Source: Bacteroidota bacterium
Lineage (GTDB): Bacteria > Bacteroidota > Bacteroidia > Chitinophagales > Chitinophagaceae
Length of the DNA stretch: 44,102 nt
Assembly: GCA_018267925.1 (NCBI GenBank)
Contig: JAFDXO010000098.1
Location: forward strand, 1 to 44,102
Reading direction: 5' to 3'
Shown here: in pieces, positions 26,801 through 35,480 of the stretch
How the letters are laid out: every line of letters begins with the position of its first letter
Position numbering within the stretch: position 1 is the stretch's first letter
Position numbers and translations under genes: made by a program
Notes under the pieces: generated by a model
Told to the model about the DNA's origin: nothing
What the model saw: the letters and a program-made list of their open reading frames with translations, nothing else
Database searches by the model: none

Positions 26801-28462
26801 ATTGGTCAAGTGAATACTATCACTAATGCAAATGATCGAGGGTGTCCAGGTAAAATTTGCCGTTGGTTTGAAGCCCGCTTGAACGTGCAAGGTATCATAT
26901 ACGGTACAACCGTTGGATGTGGTAACGGTTAGTTGAACAAGGAAAATTCCTTGTGTTGTATAAACGTGTGTGGGGGTGTCTAAAGTTGAGGTTGTACCAT
27001 CTCCAAAATCCCATAAATAAGAAACTGTCGAAAAAGGATAAAAGTTTAATGGAAGGTATAAAAATCCAAAGGTTGGTGTAACATGTGTAAAAAGTTTGTT
27101 TTTAAACTTAACAGAGAGTGGAATACACCCGTAGTTTCGGGGTGATACGGTAAAAGTAAAAATGATGTCTCTAACCGTTATTTTTTGTGAGACCGTATCC
27201 TTACAACCAAAAGTGTTCATTGCAACCAGTTTAGTTCGAAAGGTATCGTTAGTTGAATAGGTATGTGTAGCATTTGTACTGGTGGAAGTTCCGCCGTCTC
27301 CAAAACTCCATAAATAAGTTGAGCCGCCTGTTGTTGTGTTGGTGAATAATACGGTGGAGGGTGCAGGACAAGGATTGGGCGGGTTAAAACTAAAGCTGGC
27401 AGTAGGTTTTGGGTTTACAGTTATGGTTTTAAGCATAGAATCCTTACACGACGATCGGTAAACAATCAATTTTACATTGTAAGAGCCACTCGCAACATAA
27501 ATATGTGACGGGTTGTAAGCCGTGTCTGATGTGCCGTCCCCAAAATACCACAATACAGAATCAGCAATGTTAGATGTGTTGGTAAATTGCATAGGTGCGC
27601 CCGGACAGGCAGAAGAAAAAGTAAAGTTGGGCAATAAAGCTCCTACAGAAAGATAATTCGTGCCGATAGCTGTATCACTACATCCATTTGCATCCGTAAC
27701 AATTAACTTGATGGTGTATGTGTTGGCTGTATTATAGGTATGTGTGGGATTGGCTCCACTACCGGTTCCTCCATCACCAAAATCCCATTGATAAGTTAAG
27801 GGAGCCGTTCCGGTAGAAGTAGAAGTGAAAGTAACGACAGCCGGAACATTACATTGGCTGGGTGCGTTAAAGTTGGCAACAGGTGGTGTGTAGATATTGA
27901 TATAGTTAGCTTTAGTTAATGTAGTAACGCAATTGGATGCATCGGTTACTTTCAATACAACATTGCACAAGTTTGGTGAGGAATAAATATGTGTTGGGTT
28001 CTTTTGGGTAGAAAAGGGAGAACCGTCTCCAAAAATCCATTGATAAGTTAATCCTCCCGAAGTGTTCGATGAACTTGTGTTTGTAAAAGCAACTGTCAGA
28101 GGGGGACAACCTGCTGTTGGAGAGCCTGAAAAAGCAACCGTCGGCCCGGGCAACACGGTGATTATGTTAGTAATGGTCTTGGTGTTGCTACCATTGGCAT
28201 TACTAACGGTCAACGTTACAGAATAAGTACCGACAACGGTATAAGTAGTAGAAGGGTTTTGTAAATTGGTAGTTACACCATTGCCCAGATTCCAATTATA
28301 AGCAGTGGGATTGCCGGTTGATGTGCTCGTAAACTGAACAACAAGCGGCGCACAACCCGTTAAGGGGGTTGCCGTGAAATTTGCTACCAAGCTTTGGGCA
28401 AAGCTTGAATAGCTACCAAAAAGGAAAAGAATAATGAAGGGGATTTTCAAGAACTGCTTCAT
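23867..28462 (-). CDS. Giant PKD-repeat protein with T9SS type B (gliding-motility, CHU_C) sorting domain
   Basis: This 1531-residue secreted protein starts with a signal peptide (MKQFLKIPFIILFLFGSYSS, then FAQ). It is followed by about fourteen PKD-type modules of ~85 residues, recognisable by WxFGDG...NPTHTY. Examples are YQWDFGDGGTG, YLWSFGDGGTS and RLWLFGDGATD; one module near residues 745-800 has lost the FGDG core. Three Ig-like modules follow (WSPASTLSC...), and the last ~95 residues form the type B sorting domain (FIPNSFTPNGDGENDIFYPR, FRVYNRWGEKIFER, GWDGTYKG, WKGDISLIR). Such proteins are surface adhesins or matrix proteins of Bacteroidota. It is a paralogue of the protein at 29633-34222 and lies 30 bases after the PorP/SprF gene, probably in its operon. 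Confidence 0.93.
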   Translation of the reverse strand: MKQFLKIPFIILFLFGSYSSFAQSLVANFTATPLTGCAPLVVQFTSTSTGNPTAYNWNLGNGVTTNLQNPSTTYTVVGTYSVTLTVSNANGSNTKTITNIITVLPGPTVAFSGSPTAGCPPLTVAFTNTSSSNTSGGLTYQWIFGDGSPFSTQKNPTHIYSSPNLCNVVLKVTDASNCVTTLTKANYINIYTPPVANFNAPSQCNVPAVVTFTSTSTGTAPLTYQWDFGDGGTGSGANPTHTYNTANTYTIKLIVTDANGCSDTAIGTNYLSVGALLPNFTFSSACPGAPMQFTNTSNIADSVLWYFGDGTSDTAYNPSHIYVASGSYNVKLIVYRSSCKDSMLKTITVNPKPTASFSFNPPNPCPAPSTVLFTNTTTGGSTYLWSFGDGGTSTSTNATHTYSTNDTFRTKLVAMNTFGCKDTVSQKITVRDIIFTFTVSPRNYGCIPLSVKFKNKLFTHVTPTFGFLYLPLNFYPFSTVSYLWDFGDGTTSTLDTPTHVYTTQGIFLVQLTVTTSNGCTVYDTLHVQAGFKPTANFTWTPSIICISDSIHLTNLSTGATGYNWYFSDGTGGIAKPNPSYKFKNSGKMGVTLVAGNFGCTDTMIKDSIITVYPSASVPVVNYRCDSPLAVNFIDSSIQVSSRLWLFGDGATDTSAQPSHTYSAYGFYNVRLIVYNNVYGCIDTAVYPIDLFSPTLSFSTPDTAICLSDSIVFTPVFTQYPVDGYNWWVSDSLLWPYTNPAIDPNNPSLGKWGHRFNKKGIFAVSVSTKDDHGCPHYAIRNPYILVAKPKAGYVASPIPACKPAMVLFRDTSSNTPGAYQVLRNWSFGNGIQTTPFDTIWRSYPLGGLYNTNLIVTDNIGCSDTLAKAKYIDIREVHISFAANDSNGCINQWFQFNSQAFGNSKLTFKWNFGDGTTDTARNPLKRYTQTGNYTVKLVATDTTGCADSITKIGYIKISKPVAGFQVSDSLAICPPLNVVISNTSIGALTYAWDLGNGSFSNLPNPTSSYFTPGVYTIKLIAANAQNCKDTAYQKVRLLGYSGALQYAPLSGCIPLTVKFKAQLFNVPSVVWDFSDGVTLPANGIDSTIHTYTIPGAFVPKLIMADNTGCKASSDGVDTIKADAVHAGFTTSPTCINTPIILTDTSFSCFSAVTKWYWNFGNGAPVSIQNPTTTRYTSFGTYTIKLTTTNANGCVDSTNMKITILPLPSIVTSADTSICQGDAAQLSASGGQTFVWSPASTLSCSLCSSPTAKPSVNTKYVVVGTDVYGCANRDSVLVSIKFKTTSEIGNGGNICIDSMFQLMGKGAQRYEWTPTESLNNSRIYNPIATPSVTTTFTMIAWEGSCLPDTHTVKVVVFPKPIVDAGQDITIISGQSTILSAKGSNFESLIWSPASTLSCEVCSNPSASPRTTTQYRVVAVSMYGCKASDTVTVHVLCDKSQLFIPNSFTPNGDGENDIFYPRGEGLRNIRSFRVYNRWGEKIFERTDILLNDKSAGWDGTYKGVVLSPDVFVYVIDGTCEDGSTLTWKGDISLIR

Positions 28463-28492
28463 AAAAGTTAAATTAAGAAGAACTCATAGTTA

Positions 28493-29539
28493 CTACCAGA
28501 AAAATTGCGGGCAGATTGTTCGACTTTTTTCCCATTTAGGATCTTGAAACAAGCCCGATTTTGCCAATGTCAGCTCATATCCGCCGCGCATATTGCTGGC
28601 AGCTTTCAAGCCCGACATGTTTACGTCATAACTAAAACCAAAAGAATACTTCATGTAGTCCAACTTCACTACCGGAATAATGGCATCGTTAAGTCGGTAA
28701 AACACACCTGCATACAATACAAACATCGGATCGCTTTGACGTTCACTGGGCTTTTTCCAGTTTAATAATCCGCCGGCAATAGCTTCGGAATAGGAACCTT
28801 GCAGGGTATAATTTCCTTGAAACATAACACCCCAGTTTTCATTCATTCGATAAGTGATTCCTGCATTTGCATTCCACCGCATTTCTAACCGAATCAAATT
28901 GTTGTTATAAAAACTGGTTTGAGGGCGGGAAAAATGATATCCTGAAACTCCTATAAAATAGGATGTCTGGCTATATTCACCAGCGCCACCACTGTATGCA
29001 ACGCCGGCACCCACATCCCAATACCGAATTTTAGATTGTGAAAAGTTTTCGTTAGTTGGATTGTTGGGGTCAAAACTGCCGTTCTGATATTGATTATCTA
29101 CAGTCACTTTGGATGGATCAAAACTCCTTTGCAAATAGGCACCGGTAAAGCCAACAGACAATAATGATGTTTGTTCACCACCTAAGCTCTTATTGAAACT
29201 AATGGATGGATAAATTGCCAATGATTTCATGTCAATACTTCCGGCTTTATCGTAATAACCTAAGATGCCGGCGCTAAAAAAGTCTTTACTTTCTCCGTTG
29301 ACCGGTATTTTGGTTTCAAACGAAAATTGGCCTGTAACAAAAGGACGACTGATGCTACTCCATTGATTTCTATATTGCAAGCTTACCTTATAGTCATCAC
29401 TGAAAATGCCAACTAGTGCAGGATTTCGTAAAATAGCAGTTTCGTAAAATTGAGAAAAGTGAATGTCCTGCCCTTGGGCAACAACAGTAGATATTGCCAA
29501 AGAAAAAAAAGTGAGGGCAATCGTTTTTGTAATTTTCAT
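28493..29539 (-). CDS. PorP/SprF family type IX secretion system membrane protein
   Basis: This 348-residue outer-membrane protein has a signal peptide (MKITKTIALTFFSLAISTVV, then AQGQ). It then shows the family opening DIHFSQFYETAILRNPALVGIF, followed by QYRNQWSSI and a beta-barrel with alternating hydrophobic strands. PorP/SprF proteins are encoded next to type B cargo and are needed for its secretion or anchoring (SprF for SprB in Flavobacterium). Here it sits between two type B PKD proteins on the same strand, so it most likely serves both. The C-terminus is ICPQFFW, with aromatic residues as expected for an outer-membrane barrel. Confidence 0.93.
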   Translation of the reverse strand: MKITKTIALTFFSLAISTVVAQGQDIHFSQFYETAILRNPALVGIFSDDYKVSLQYRNQWSSISRPFVTGQFSFETKIPVNGESKDFFSAGILGYYDKAGSIDMKSLAIYPSISFNKSLGGEQTSLLSVGFTGAYLQRSFDPSKVTVDNQYQNGSFDPNNPTNENFSQSKIRYWDVGAGVAYSGGAGEYSQTSYFIGVSGYHFSRPQTSFYNNNLIRLEMRWNANAGITYRMNENWGVMFQGNYTLQGSYSEAIAGGLLNWKKPSERQSDPMFVLYAGVFYRLNDAIIPVVKLDYMKYSFGFSYDVNMSGLKAASNMRGGYELTLAKSGLFQDPKWEKSRTICPQFFW

Positions 29540-29632
29540 CGTTTTTATTTTTTTTATCGTTTGTGCATTTGCAAAAGTTTAGGGTTGCTTCATCTCTCTT
29601 TTATTTTGCACAAACTGTTTTCATTCGTTTTA

Positions 29633-32600
29633 CTATCGAATCAGCGTTACATCGCCTTTCCATGAAACTGTTTCACCACTGTCGCAAATCCCTTCCACAG
29701 CATAGATGAAAATGTCTGACTCTAATTGTACACCTTTAAAAGTGCCATCCCAGCCTTCACTTTTATCATTCAACATAAAGCCGTGTCGTTCAAAAACCAA
29801 TTCTCCCCATCTGTTATATATTCTAAATGAAGTGATGGATTTCATGCCAACACCTCGTGGATAAAACACATCATTTTGTCCATCTCCATTAGGGGTAAAC
29901 GTATTTGGAATAAATACTTGATCGTTATGACAACGGATATACAAAGTCACACTGTCTGTGGATTTACAACCTTTATCGCTGATAGCTGTTACATAATAAG
30001 TTGTTGTCTGTCGAGGGTTGGCGTAGGGGGCTGTGCATTGTTCACAACTCAATGTTGCGCCCGGCGACCAAATAAAGGATGCAATATCTGTACCTTTTGC
30101 AATCAACACAACACTGATTCCGGCAAAAACAGTATCGTCTTTGCCTGCATCTACAACAGGTTTGGGATATACAACTACTTCTACTTGATGTGTGTCCGGC
30201 AAACAACTGGCTTCCCATGCTTGAAGGATATAGGTGGTTGTGGTTTTTGGTGAAGCTAACGGATTGGAAATGGTGCTGTCATTGAGCGTTGCAGCGGGAG
30301 ACCATGAATATTTATCTGCACCCCAAGCACTCAACTGAAACACGCTATCCGCACAAATTCCACCACCCGGCCCAGCATAGCTTGTAGTTACATATTTCAC
30401 GGATATAACAACACTATCTGAATTTTTACAACCATTTGCATCCGTACCCGTTACTAAATAATTTGTTGTTGTTACCGGTGCTGCTAAAGTGTTTTGACAC
30501 GTTGCGCAGGCAAGCCCATTGGTTGGACTCCAAACATAAGAATTAGCACCCCATGCGGAAAGGGGTGTTTGGTCACCTTTGCATATTGTTGTATCAAAAG
30601 CGGCTCCCACTATTGGAAGATCATTAACCTTGATGGTGCGTGTTACGGTGTCTTTACATCCACCACCATTCGTAGCAATTAATGTTACCTTGAAACTGCC
30701 ACTTGTAGGAAATGTAAACGTTGTCGGATTGTTGCTGCTTGTTTGTTGCCCGTTATTAAAATCCCAGAACCAAGTAGTGATTGGCTTGAAAAAACTAAAT
30801 GAAGTGTCTGTAAAAGTTATAGGCGTATTTACACAAGGTGCTGTATTGACAAAGCCAGCTAACACATCATCCACTTGAATAATAGAAGTACCTAAGTTTG
30901 CATTAACACAACCTTTATTATCACTCAGGATAATTTTAGGCAAAAAGCCTCCGGGCGAGATATACAAGTGAGTTGCCGTATCGCTCCCATTTAGGTTTTG
31001 TGTTACACCATCATTAAAATCCCAAATCATGGTTGGCACACCCGAAATATTTGACTTAAAACCTACTAACAATGGTGCACAACCATAAATCGGTTGATAT
31101 GTAAAGCCACCTGTATAACCCAATACTTTGATAGTTCGGGTAGCCGTGTCACTACATCCTTTTGCATCTGTAACGATAAGGTTCACCGGATATATGCCCG
31201 GTGTAGAATATATTGTTGAAGGATTAGGTATAGTTGCTCCAGAGCCATTTCCAAAAGTCCATAAGGAGTTGAGGTAGTTCTGCGATGTGTTGGTAAATAC
31301 AACTGTAAGCGGCGGACAAACTGCTTGTGTGTCGCTTACGGTAAAGGCTGCGGTAGGTTTTTGAATTTTTACATAAGCTATTTTTGTCAAGCTGTCCATA
31401 CAACCTGATGCGTCAACTACTACTAACTTAACTGTGAAATTTCCTGTTTGTGTATATGCTTTGGAAACCGTGTTTCCCGTTGCGCTGGTGCCATCTCCAA
31501 AATACCAATTATTGGTTAAAGTAACACCTGTTGAATTACTTGTGAAATTAAGCGTTTGCCCAATACAGGCTATGCTGTCGCTGGCTGTAAAAGAGGCTAT
31601 TGGCTTGCGTGCTTGAATGTAATTTGTTTTTACCAAAGTGTCTTTACAGCCAATATTGTCGGTAACAATGAGTTGAACTTGATAAGTGGCCGGAATCGGG
31701 TACGCATGAGAGACAGTATCATGAATTACTGTTCCAATTGTATTGCCAAAGTCCCAATTTCGAGTTACAGAATAGACTCCGGGAATATTCGTACTGGTAT
31801 CTTTAAATAATACGACCAAAGGTGCGCAGCCAATTGTTGGTGTGGCCGTAAATAAGGCTGTGGGCTTTGCTACTAAAACATAATTTGTTCGAGTTGCAGT
31901 GTCGCGACAGCCGTGAATATCAGCCGTACTCACACTGATAGTATATATGCCTTTTTGGTTGAATCGAAAGCCCCATGCCCCATTTGAAGGGTTGGGATTC
32001 AGCATCGGATTAAATGGCCAATTAGGTGTAGCACCATTTATCTGCCAAGAAAAATTAGTAGGCGTGTGCGTGTAGGTCGGCGTAAATACAATGGAATCTC
32101 CTCTGCAAATGGATGTTATTGGTGTTGAGAAATTGATTTGCGGATTGACTAATTCAATGGTTTTCGTTAATGTATCTAAGCAGCCGAAAGTGCTATTGCT
32201 GGTTACCAACGACACGGTATAAATGCCTAATGCAGAATAGGTATGAACCGGATTTTTTGCTGTGCTGGTTGTGCCATCGCCAAAATACCAGGTGTGACCT
32301 GTGGGGTTTATACTTAGCGTATCATAAAATTTTACCCGAAGCGGTGTGTCGCAATTATAGGCAACATTCCATTTCGCCGTAGGTGCTAAAATGTATGCAG
32401 CACTATCTTTTGACATGGTATCATTACAACCAAAGTTGCTCGCTACCAATGACACCTTGTAATAACCTGAGTTTTGATATGAATAAAGCGCATTTTTGGT
32501 AGATAAATTGGTGCCATCACCCATGCTCCAAGTGTAGTTTGTTGTAAGAATAGTGTTTGTTGAGGTGTTTGTAAACAATACGGGATTTTTTACACAAGCC

Positions 32601-34222
32601 GTATCTGGAAATCCTATGAAAGATGCAGTGGGCTTTGTTCCTACATTTATTTGCCTGGTAGCATTTGCTGTACATCCATTGGTGGTAGTAACGGTAACAG
32701 TACAGTTTAATGTTGTGTTGGTAGCAGTATAATTATGGGTAGGTGTTATAGACGTTGATGTGCCACCATCACCAAATGTCCAATTACAACTGTTTATAGC
32801 ATAAGGATAAGGGTAAGGCAAATTGGTAAAAGGATCAACGCCATAAACATAAGTACCGAACGGAACACTTAATGGTGCGCAACCGGCAACCGAAAACGGG
32901 GAAATGTTTGCAAAGAGCGAATGTATTTTAACTGTGTCTTTTTTAGTTGTTTGACACCCCAAGGCATTGGTTCCGGTAAGCGTTACTTCAAAAAAATTAT
33001 TTTGAGTATAATTATGTGAAGGGTTGGTAGAATTGGAAGTGCCGCCATCTCCAAAAGTCCAAGTATAGGTAGTAGCCCCAATTGAGGTGTTGTTGAATGT
33101 TATGTTTATAGGTGCAGGACAAGGTTGTAACGGGCTATATGTAAAATTGACATTGGGTCCAGCGTTGACCGTTATTTGTTTGGTGATAGAATCTGCACAG
33201 GGACTATTATACGCTACTAATTTTACGGTAAAAGTACCCGGTAGTGAATAAGTATGTGAGGGGTTTGCTGAATTGCTATTAGTGCCATCGCCAAAGTCCC
33301 AAAAATAAGTTGTAGCTCCTATCGAAGTATTGGAAAACTGAATTGGTGAATTGACACATCCTGCATTAGGTGTATTTGAAAAATTGGCCGTAAGCGTTCC
33401 GGTAGAAATATAATTGGGCTTTACAATGGTGTCTTTACACCCATTTATATCAGTTACAATAACGGTTACCGTATAATTGCCTGAAGTAGTGTAAAGATGT
33501 GCCGGATTGGCGCCGGTTCCGGTGCCGCCATCACCAAAATCCCATGAATAAGTAAAGGGACTATTCCCATTTGCTAAAGTTGAAAAATTAACTAAATCTG
33601 GTGTGCCACAATATGAAGTAGGTGTTCCGGTAAAGCTAAGTGTAGGAGGGGTAAACACTTTAATAAAGCCGGACTTCTGTAATGTTGAAACACAACCAAC
33701 ACTGTTTGTAGCCACTAAAGTTACATTGTAGATCCCGGGTGTATTGTAGGTGTGTGAGGGGGCTGCCAGCGTAGAAACACTCCCATCGCCAAAACTCCAG
33801 TTATAAGTTCCTGCTCCCGGTGCTCCTAAAGTAGTGTTGTTGATGAATTGGGTTACCAAGGGTGGGCAGTCCATTGTGTCTGTAGCTGAAAAACTGATAA
33901 TAGGATTAGGAACAACGGTTATGTAATTAGTTATTGTCTTTGTATTACTGTTGGTTCCATCGGAAACGGTAAGTGTAACCGTGTAAGTTCCCGGAGTAAT
34001 ATAAGTTGTAGAAGGGTTTTGTTGAACAGAAGTAACGCCATTTCCCAAATTCCATTGATAGGAAGTGGGATTACCTGTAGATGTGTTGGTGAATTGAACT
34101 ACAAGCGGAGAGCATCCGGTGAGCGGAGTAGCACTAAAATTGGCAGTTGGACCTTGCGCAAAACCAATAGTTGCAAGAAAACAAAGAACAAGGCATAAGG
34201 AAGAACGTAAAGCTCGATTCAT
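29633..34222 (-). CDS. Giant PKD-repeat protein with T9SS type B sorting domain (paralogue)
   Basis: This 1529-residue protein has a signal peptide (MNRALRSSLCLVLCFLATIG, then FAQ). About fourteen PKD-type modules follow (YSWDFGDGGTG, YFWDFGDGTNS, HTWYFGDGTTS and others), then three Ig-like modules (WSPTNGLAC..., WSPAATLND..., WSPGATLSC...) and a type B sorting domain (FIPNTFTPNGDGQNDVFYPR, FRIYNRWGELVFER, GWDGTFKG, WKGDVTLIR). The order of modules, including the atypical ninth and the insertion in the sixth, is the same as in the protein at 23867-28462. The two therefore arose by duplication of a whole gene. It is the first gene of the minus-strand unit and is divergent from pheS. Confidence 0.93.
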   Translation of the reverse strand: MNRALRSSLCLVLCFLATIGFAQGPTANFSATPLTGCSPLVVQFTNTSTGNPTSYQWNLGNGVTSVQQNPSTTYITPGTYTVTLTVSDGTNSNTKTITNYITVVPNPIISFSATDTMDCPPLVTQFINNTTLGAPGAGTYNWSFGDGSVSTLAAPSHTYNTPGIYNVTLVATNSVGCVSTLQKSGFIKVFTPPTLSFTGTPTSYCGTPDLVNFSTLANGNSPFTYSWDFGDGGTGTGANPAHLYTTSGNYTVTVIVTDINGCKDTIVKPNYISTGTLTANFSNTPNAGCVNSPIQFSNTSIGATTYFWDFGDGTNSNSANPSHTYSLPGTFTVKLVAYNSPCADSITKQITVNAGPNVNFTYSPLQPCPAPINITFNNTSIGATTYTWTFGDGGTSNSTNPSHNYTQNNFFEVTLTGTNALGCQTTKKDTVKIHSLFANISPFSVAGCAPLSVPFGTYVYGVDPFTNLPYPYPYAINSCNWTFGDGGTSTSITPTHNYTATNTTLNCTVTVTTTNGCTANATRQINVGTKPTASFIGFPDTACVKNPVLFTNTSTNTILTTNYTWSMGDGTNLSTKNALYSYQNSGYYKVSLVASNFGCNDTMSKDSAAYILAPTAKWNVAYNCDTPLRVKFYDTLSINPTGHTWYFGDGTTSTAKNPVHTYSALGIYTVSLVTSNSTFGCLDTLTKTIELVNPQINFSTPITSICRGDSIVFTPTYTHTPTNFSWQINGATPNWPFNPMLNPNPSNGAWGFRFNQKGIYTISVSTADIHGCRDTATRTNYVLVAKPTALFTATPTIGCAPLVVLFKDTSTNIPGVYSVTRNWDFGNTIGTVIHDTVSHAYPIPATYQVQLIVTDNIGCKDTLVKTNYIQARKPIASFTASDSIACIGQTLNFTSNSTGVTLTNNWYFGDGTSATGNTVSKAYTQTGNFTVKLVVVDASGCMDSLTKIAYVKIQKPTAAFTVSDTQAVCPPLTVVFTNTSQNYLNSLWTFGNGSGATIPNPSTIYSTPGIYPVNLIVTDAKGCSDTATRTIKVLGYTGGFTYQPIYGCAPLLVGFKSNISGVPTMIWDFNDGVTQNLNGSDTATHLYISPGGFLPKIILSDNKGCVNANLGTSIIQVDDVLAGFVNTAPCVNTPITFTDTSFSFFKPITTWFWDFNNGQQTSSNNPTTFTFPTSGSFKVTLIATNGGGCKDTVTRTIKVNDLPIVGAAFDTTICKGDQTPLSAWGANSYVWSPTNGLACATCQNTLAAPVTTTNYLVTGTDANGCKNSDSVVISVKYVTTSYAGPGGGICADSVFQLSAWGADKYSWSPAATLNDSTISNPLASPKTTTTYILQAWEASCLPDTHQVEVVVYPKPVVDAGKDDTVFAGISVVLIAKGTDIASFIWSPGATLSCEQCTAPYANPRQTTTYYVTAISDKGCKSTDSVTLYIRCHNDQVFIPNTFTPNGDGQNDVFYPRGVGMKSITSFRIYNRWGELVFERHGFMLNDKSEGWDGTFKGVQLESDIFIYAVEGICDSGETVSWKGDVTLIR

Positions 34223-34353
34223 CGGCTAATGATTGTAATGCGTAATAGAATTGTTAAAGTTACAAGTCTATTAATTAAGACGGAAGAAAACTTCTAATAG
34301 GATAGTGCTATTACTTTTTTCTTCGTTGGCTCATGAAGCGAAAATGAAAAAAC

Positions 34354-34361
34354 TATCTTTG
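34354..34361 (+). promoter_or_regulatory. pheS promoter -7 box (TATCTTTG), probably leaderless
   Basis: TATCTTTG matches TAnnTTTG fully and ends only four bases before the pheS ATG at 34366. With the usual distance to the transcription start, the mRNA would begin at or within a few bases of the ATG. A TTG at 34326-34328 is 25 bases upstream, slightly farther than usual. Confidence 0.55.
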
Positions 34362-34365
34362 CGTC

Positions 34366-35391
34366 ATGCAGGAATTACAAGCACAACTTCGTGTTTTTGA
34401 AGCAGAGATTCACTCCTTTGATCCTAAAAATGCAGCAGATGTAGAAGCCTTTCGAATTCGTTTCTTAGGAACGAAGGGTATTGTGAAACAGGTTTTGGGT
34501 GAAATGAAAAATGTTCCCGTTCCACAAAAAAAGGAAGCAGGTCAATTGCTCAACGCATTTAAACAATTGGCTGAAGAAAAGTACGCGTCCTGTCAACATC
34601 TTGTTTCAGAGGTTAAAATGCAAGATAACCATCAGGATATTTCTTTGCCCGGATCCGATTTGCCCTTGGGCACCCGACATCCACTTAGGATGATCGAAAA
34701 ATCCATAGTCGGCATCTTTGAAAAGATAGGTTTTAGCGTAGCTACGGGTCCTGAAATTGAGGATGATTGGCACAACTTCACTTCGTTGAATATGCCCGCT
34801 GACCATCCTGCCCGTGACATGCAGGATACTTTCTACGTTTCACAAAACCCTGATTGGGTGCTTCGCACACATACTTCTTCTGTGCAAGCAAGAATAATGG
34901 AATCTTCAAAACCACCTATTCGCGTAATTTGCCCCGGTCGAGTATATAGAAATGAAACCATTTCTGCACGAGCACATTGTTTCTTCCATCAATGCGAAGG
35001 TTTGTATATTGATAAGCAGGTTTCTTTTGCAGACCTCAAACAAACGCTCTATTATTTCGTAACCGAAATGTTTGGAAAAGACACCAAAGTTCGTTTCCGA
35101 CCTTCTTATTTTCCTTTTACTGAACCAAGCGCGGAAATGGATATTTCTTGCACTGTTTGTGGTGGCAGCGGGTGTAATCTTTGTAAGCATACCGGATGGG
35201 TTGAAATATTAGGTTGTGGCATGGTGCATCCCAATATGCTTCGTAATTTCAATATTGACCCTGAAGTATATACCGGTTTTGCATTTGGAATGGGTGTTGA
35301 ACGAATTACACAAATCAAATATCAGGTAAACGACCTCCGGCTTTATTCTCAAAATGATGTTCGGTTTCTACGACAATTTCAAAACTTATAA
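34366..35391 (+). CDS. pheS: Phenylalanine--tRNA ligase alpha subunit
   Basis: PheS is the catalytic alpha chain of the (alpha-beta)2 enzyme that charges tRNA-Phe. A coiled-coil tRNA-binding N-terminus (~90 residues) precedes the class II core, with HPLRMIEKSIVGIFEKIGF, motif 2 in VICPGRVYRNETISARAHCF, and motif 3 in GFAFGMGVERITQIKY. A CTVCGGSGCNLCKHTGW segment is typical of the subunit. The length (341) is normal. pheT is not in this window, so the subunits are encoded separately. Confidence 0.96.
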   Translation: MQELQAQLRVFEAEIHSFDPKNAADVEAFRIRFLGTKGIVKQVLGEMKNVPVPQKKEAGQLLNAFKQLAEEKYASCQHLVSEVKMQDNHQDISLPGSDLPLGTRHPLRMIEKSIVGIFEKIGFSVATGPEIEDDWHNFTSLNMPADHPARDMQDTFYVSQNPDWVLRTHTSSVQARIMESSKPPIRVICPGRVYRNETISARAHCFFHQCEGLYIDKQVSFADLKQTLYYFVTEMFGKDTKVRFRPSYFPFTEPSAEMDISCTVCGGSGCNLCKHTGWVEILGCGMVHPNMLRNFNIDPEVYTGFAFGMGVERITQIKYQVNDLRLYSQNDVRFLRQFQNL

Positions 35392-35480
35392 ATGCCTGTC
35401 AAAGTTTGCAAACTATTGGATGATAAAAAAAATGCCCAACTCATGGATAGGGTTATGATAAAGCATATTTCCATCTTTCC

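Noticed and set aside
29876..30253. 125-codon plus-strand frame, and similar long frames opposite or across the PKD genes (for example 26083-26448)
   Set aside because: They are shadows of the Thr/Asn/Gly-rich PKD repeats and show no domain, signal peptide or start signal.
35403..35414. Palindrome AGTTTGCAAACT after pheS as terminator or operator
   Set aside because: It is only 12 bases, has no loop and no T run, and no regulator is nearby; it may be chance.
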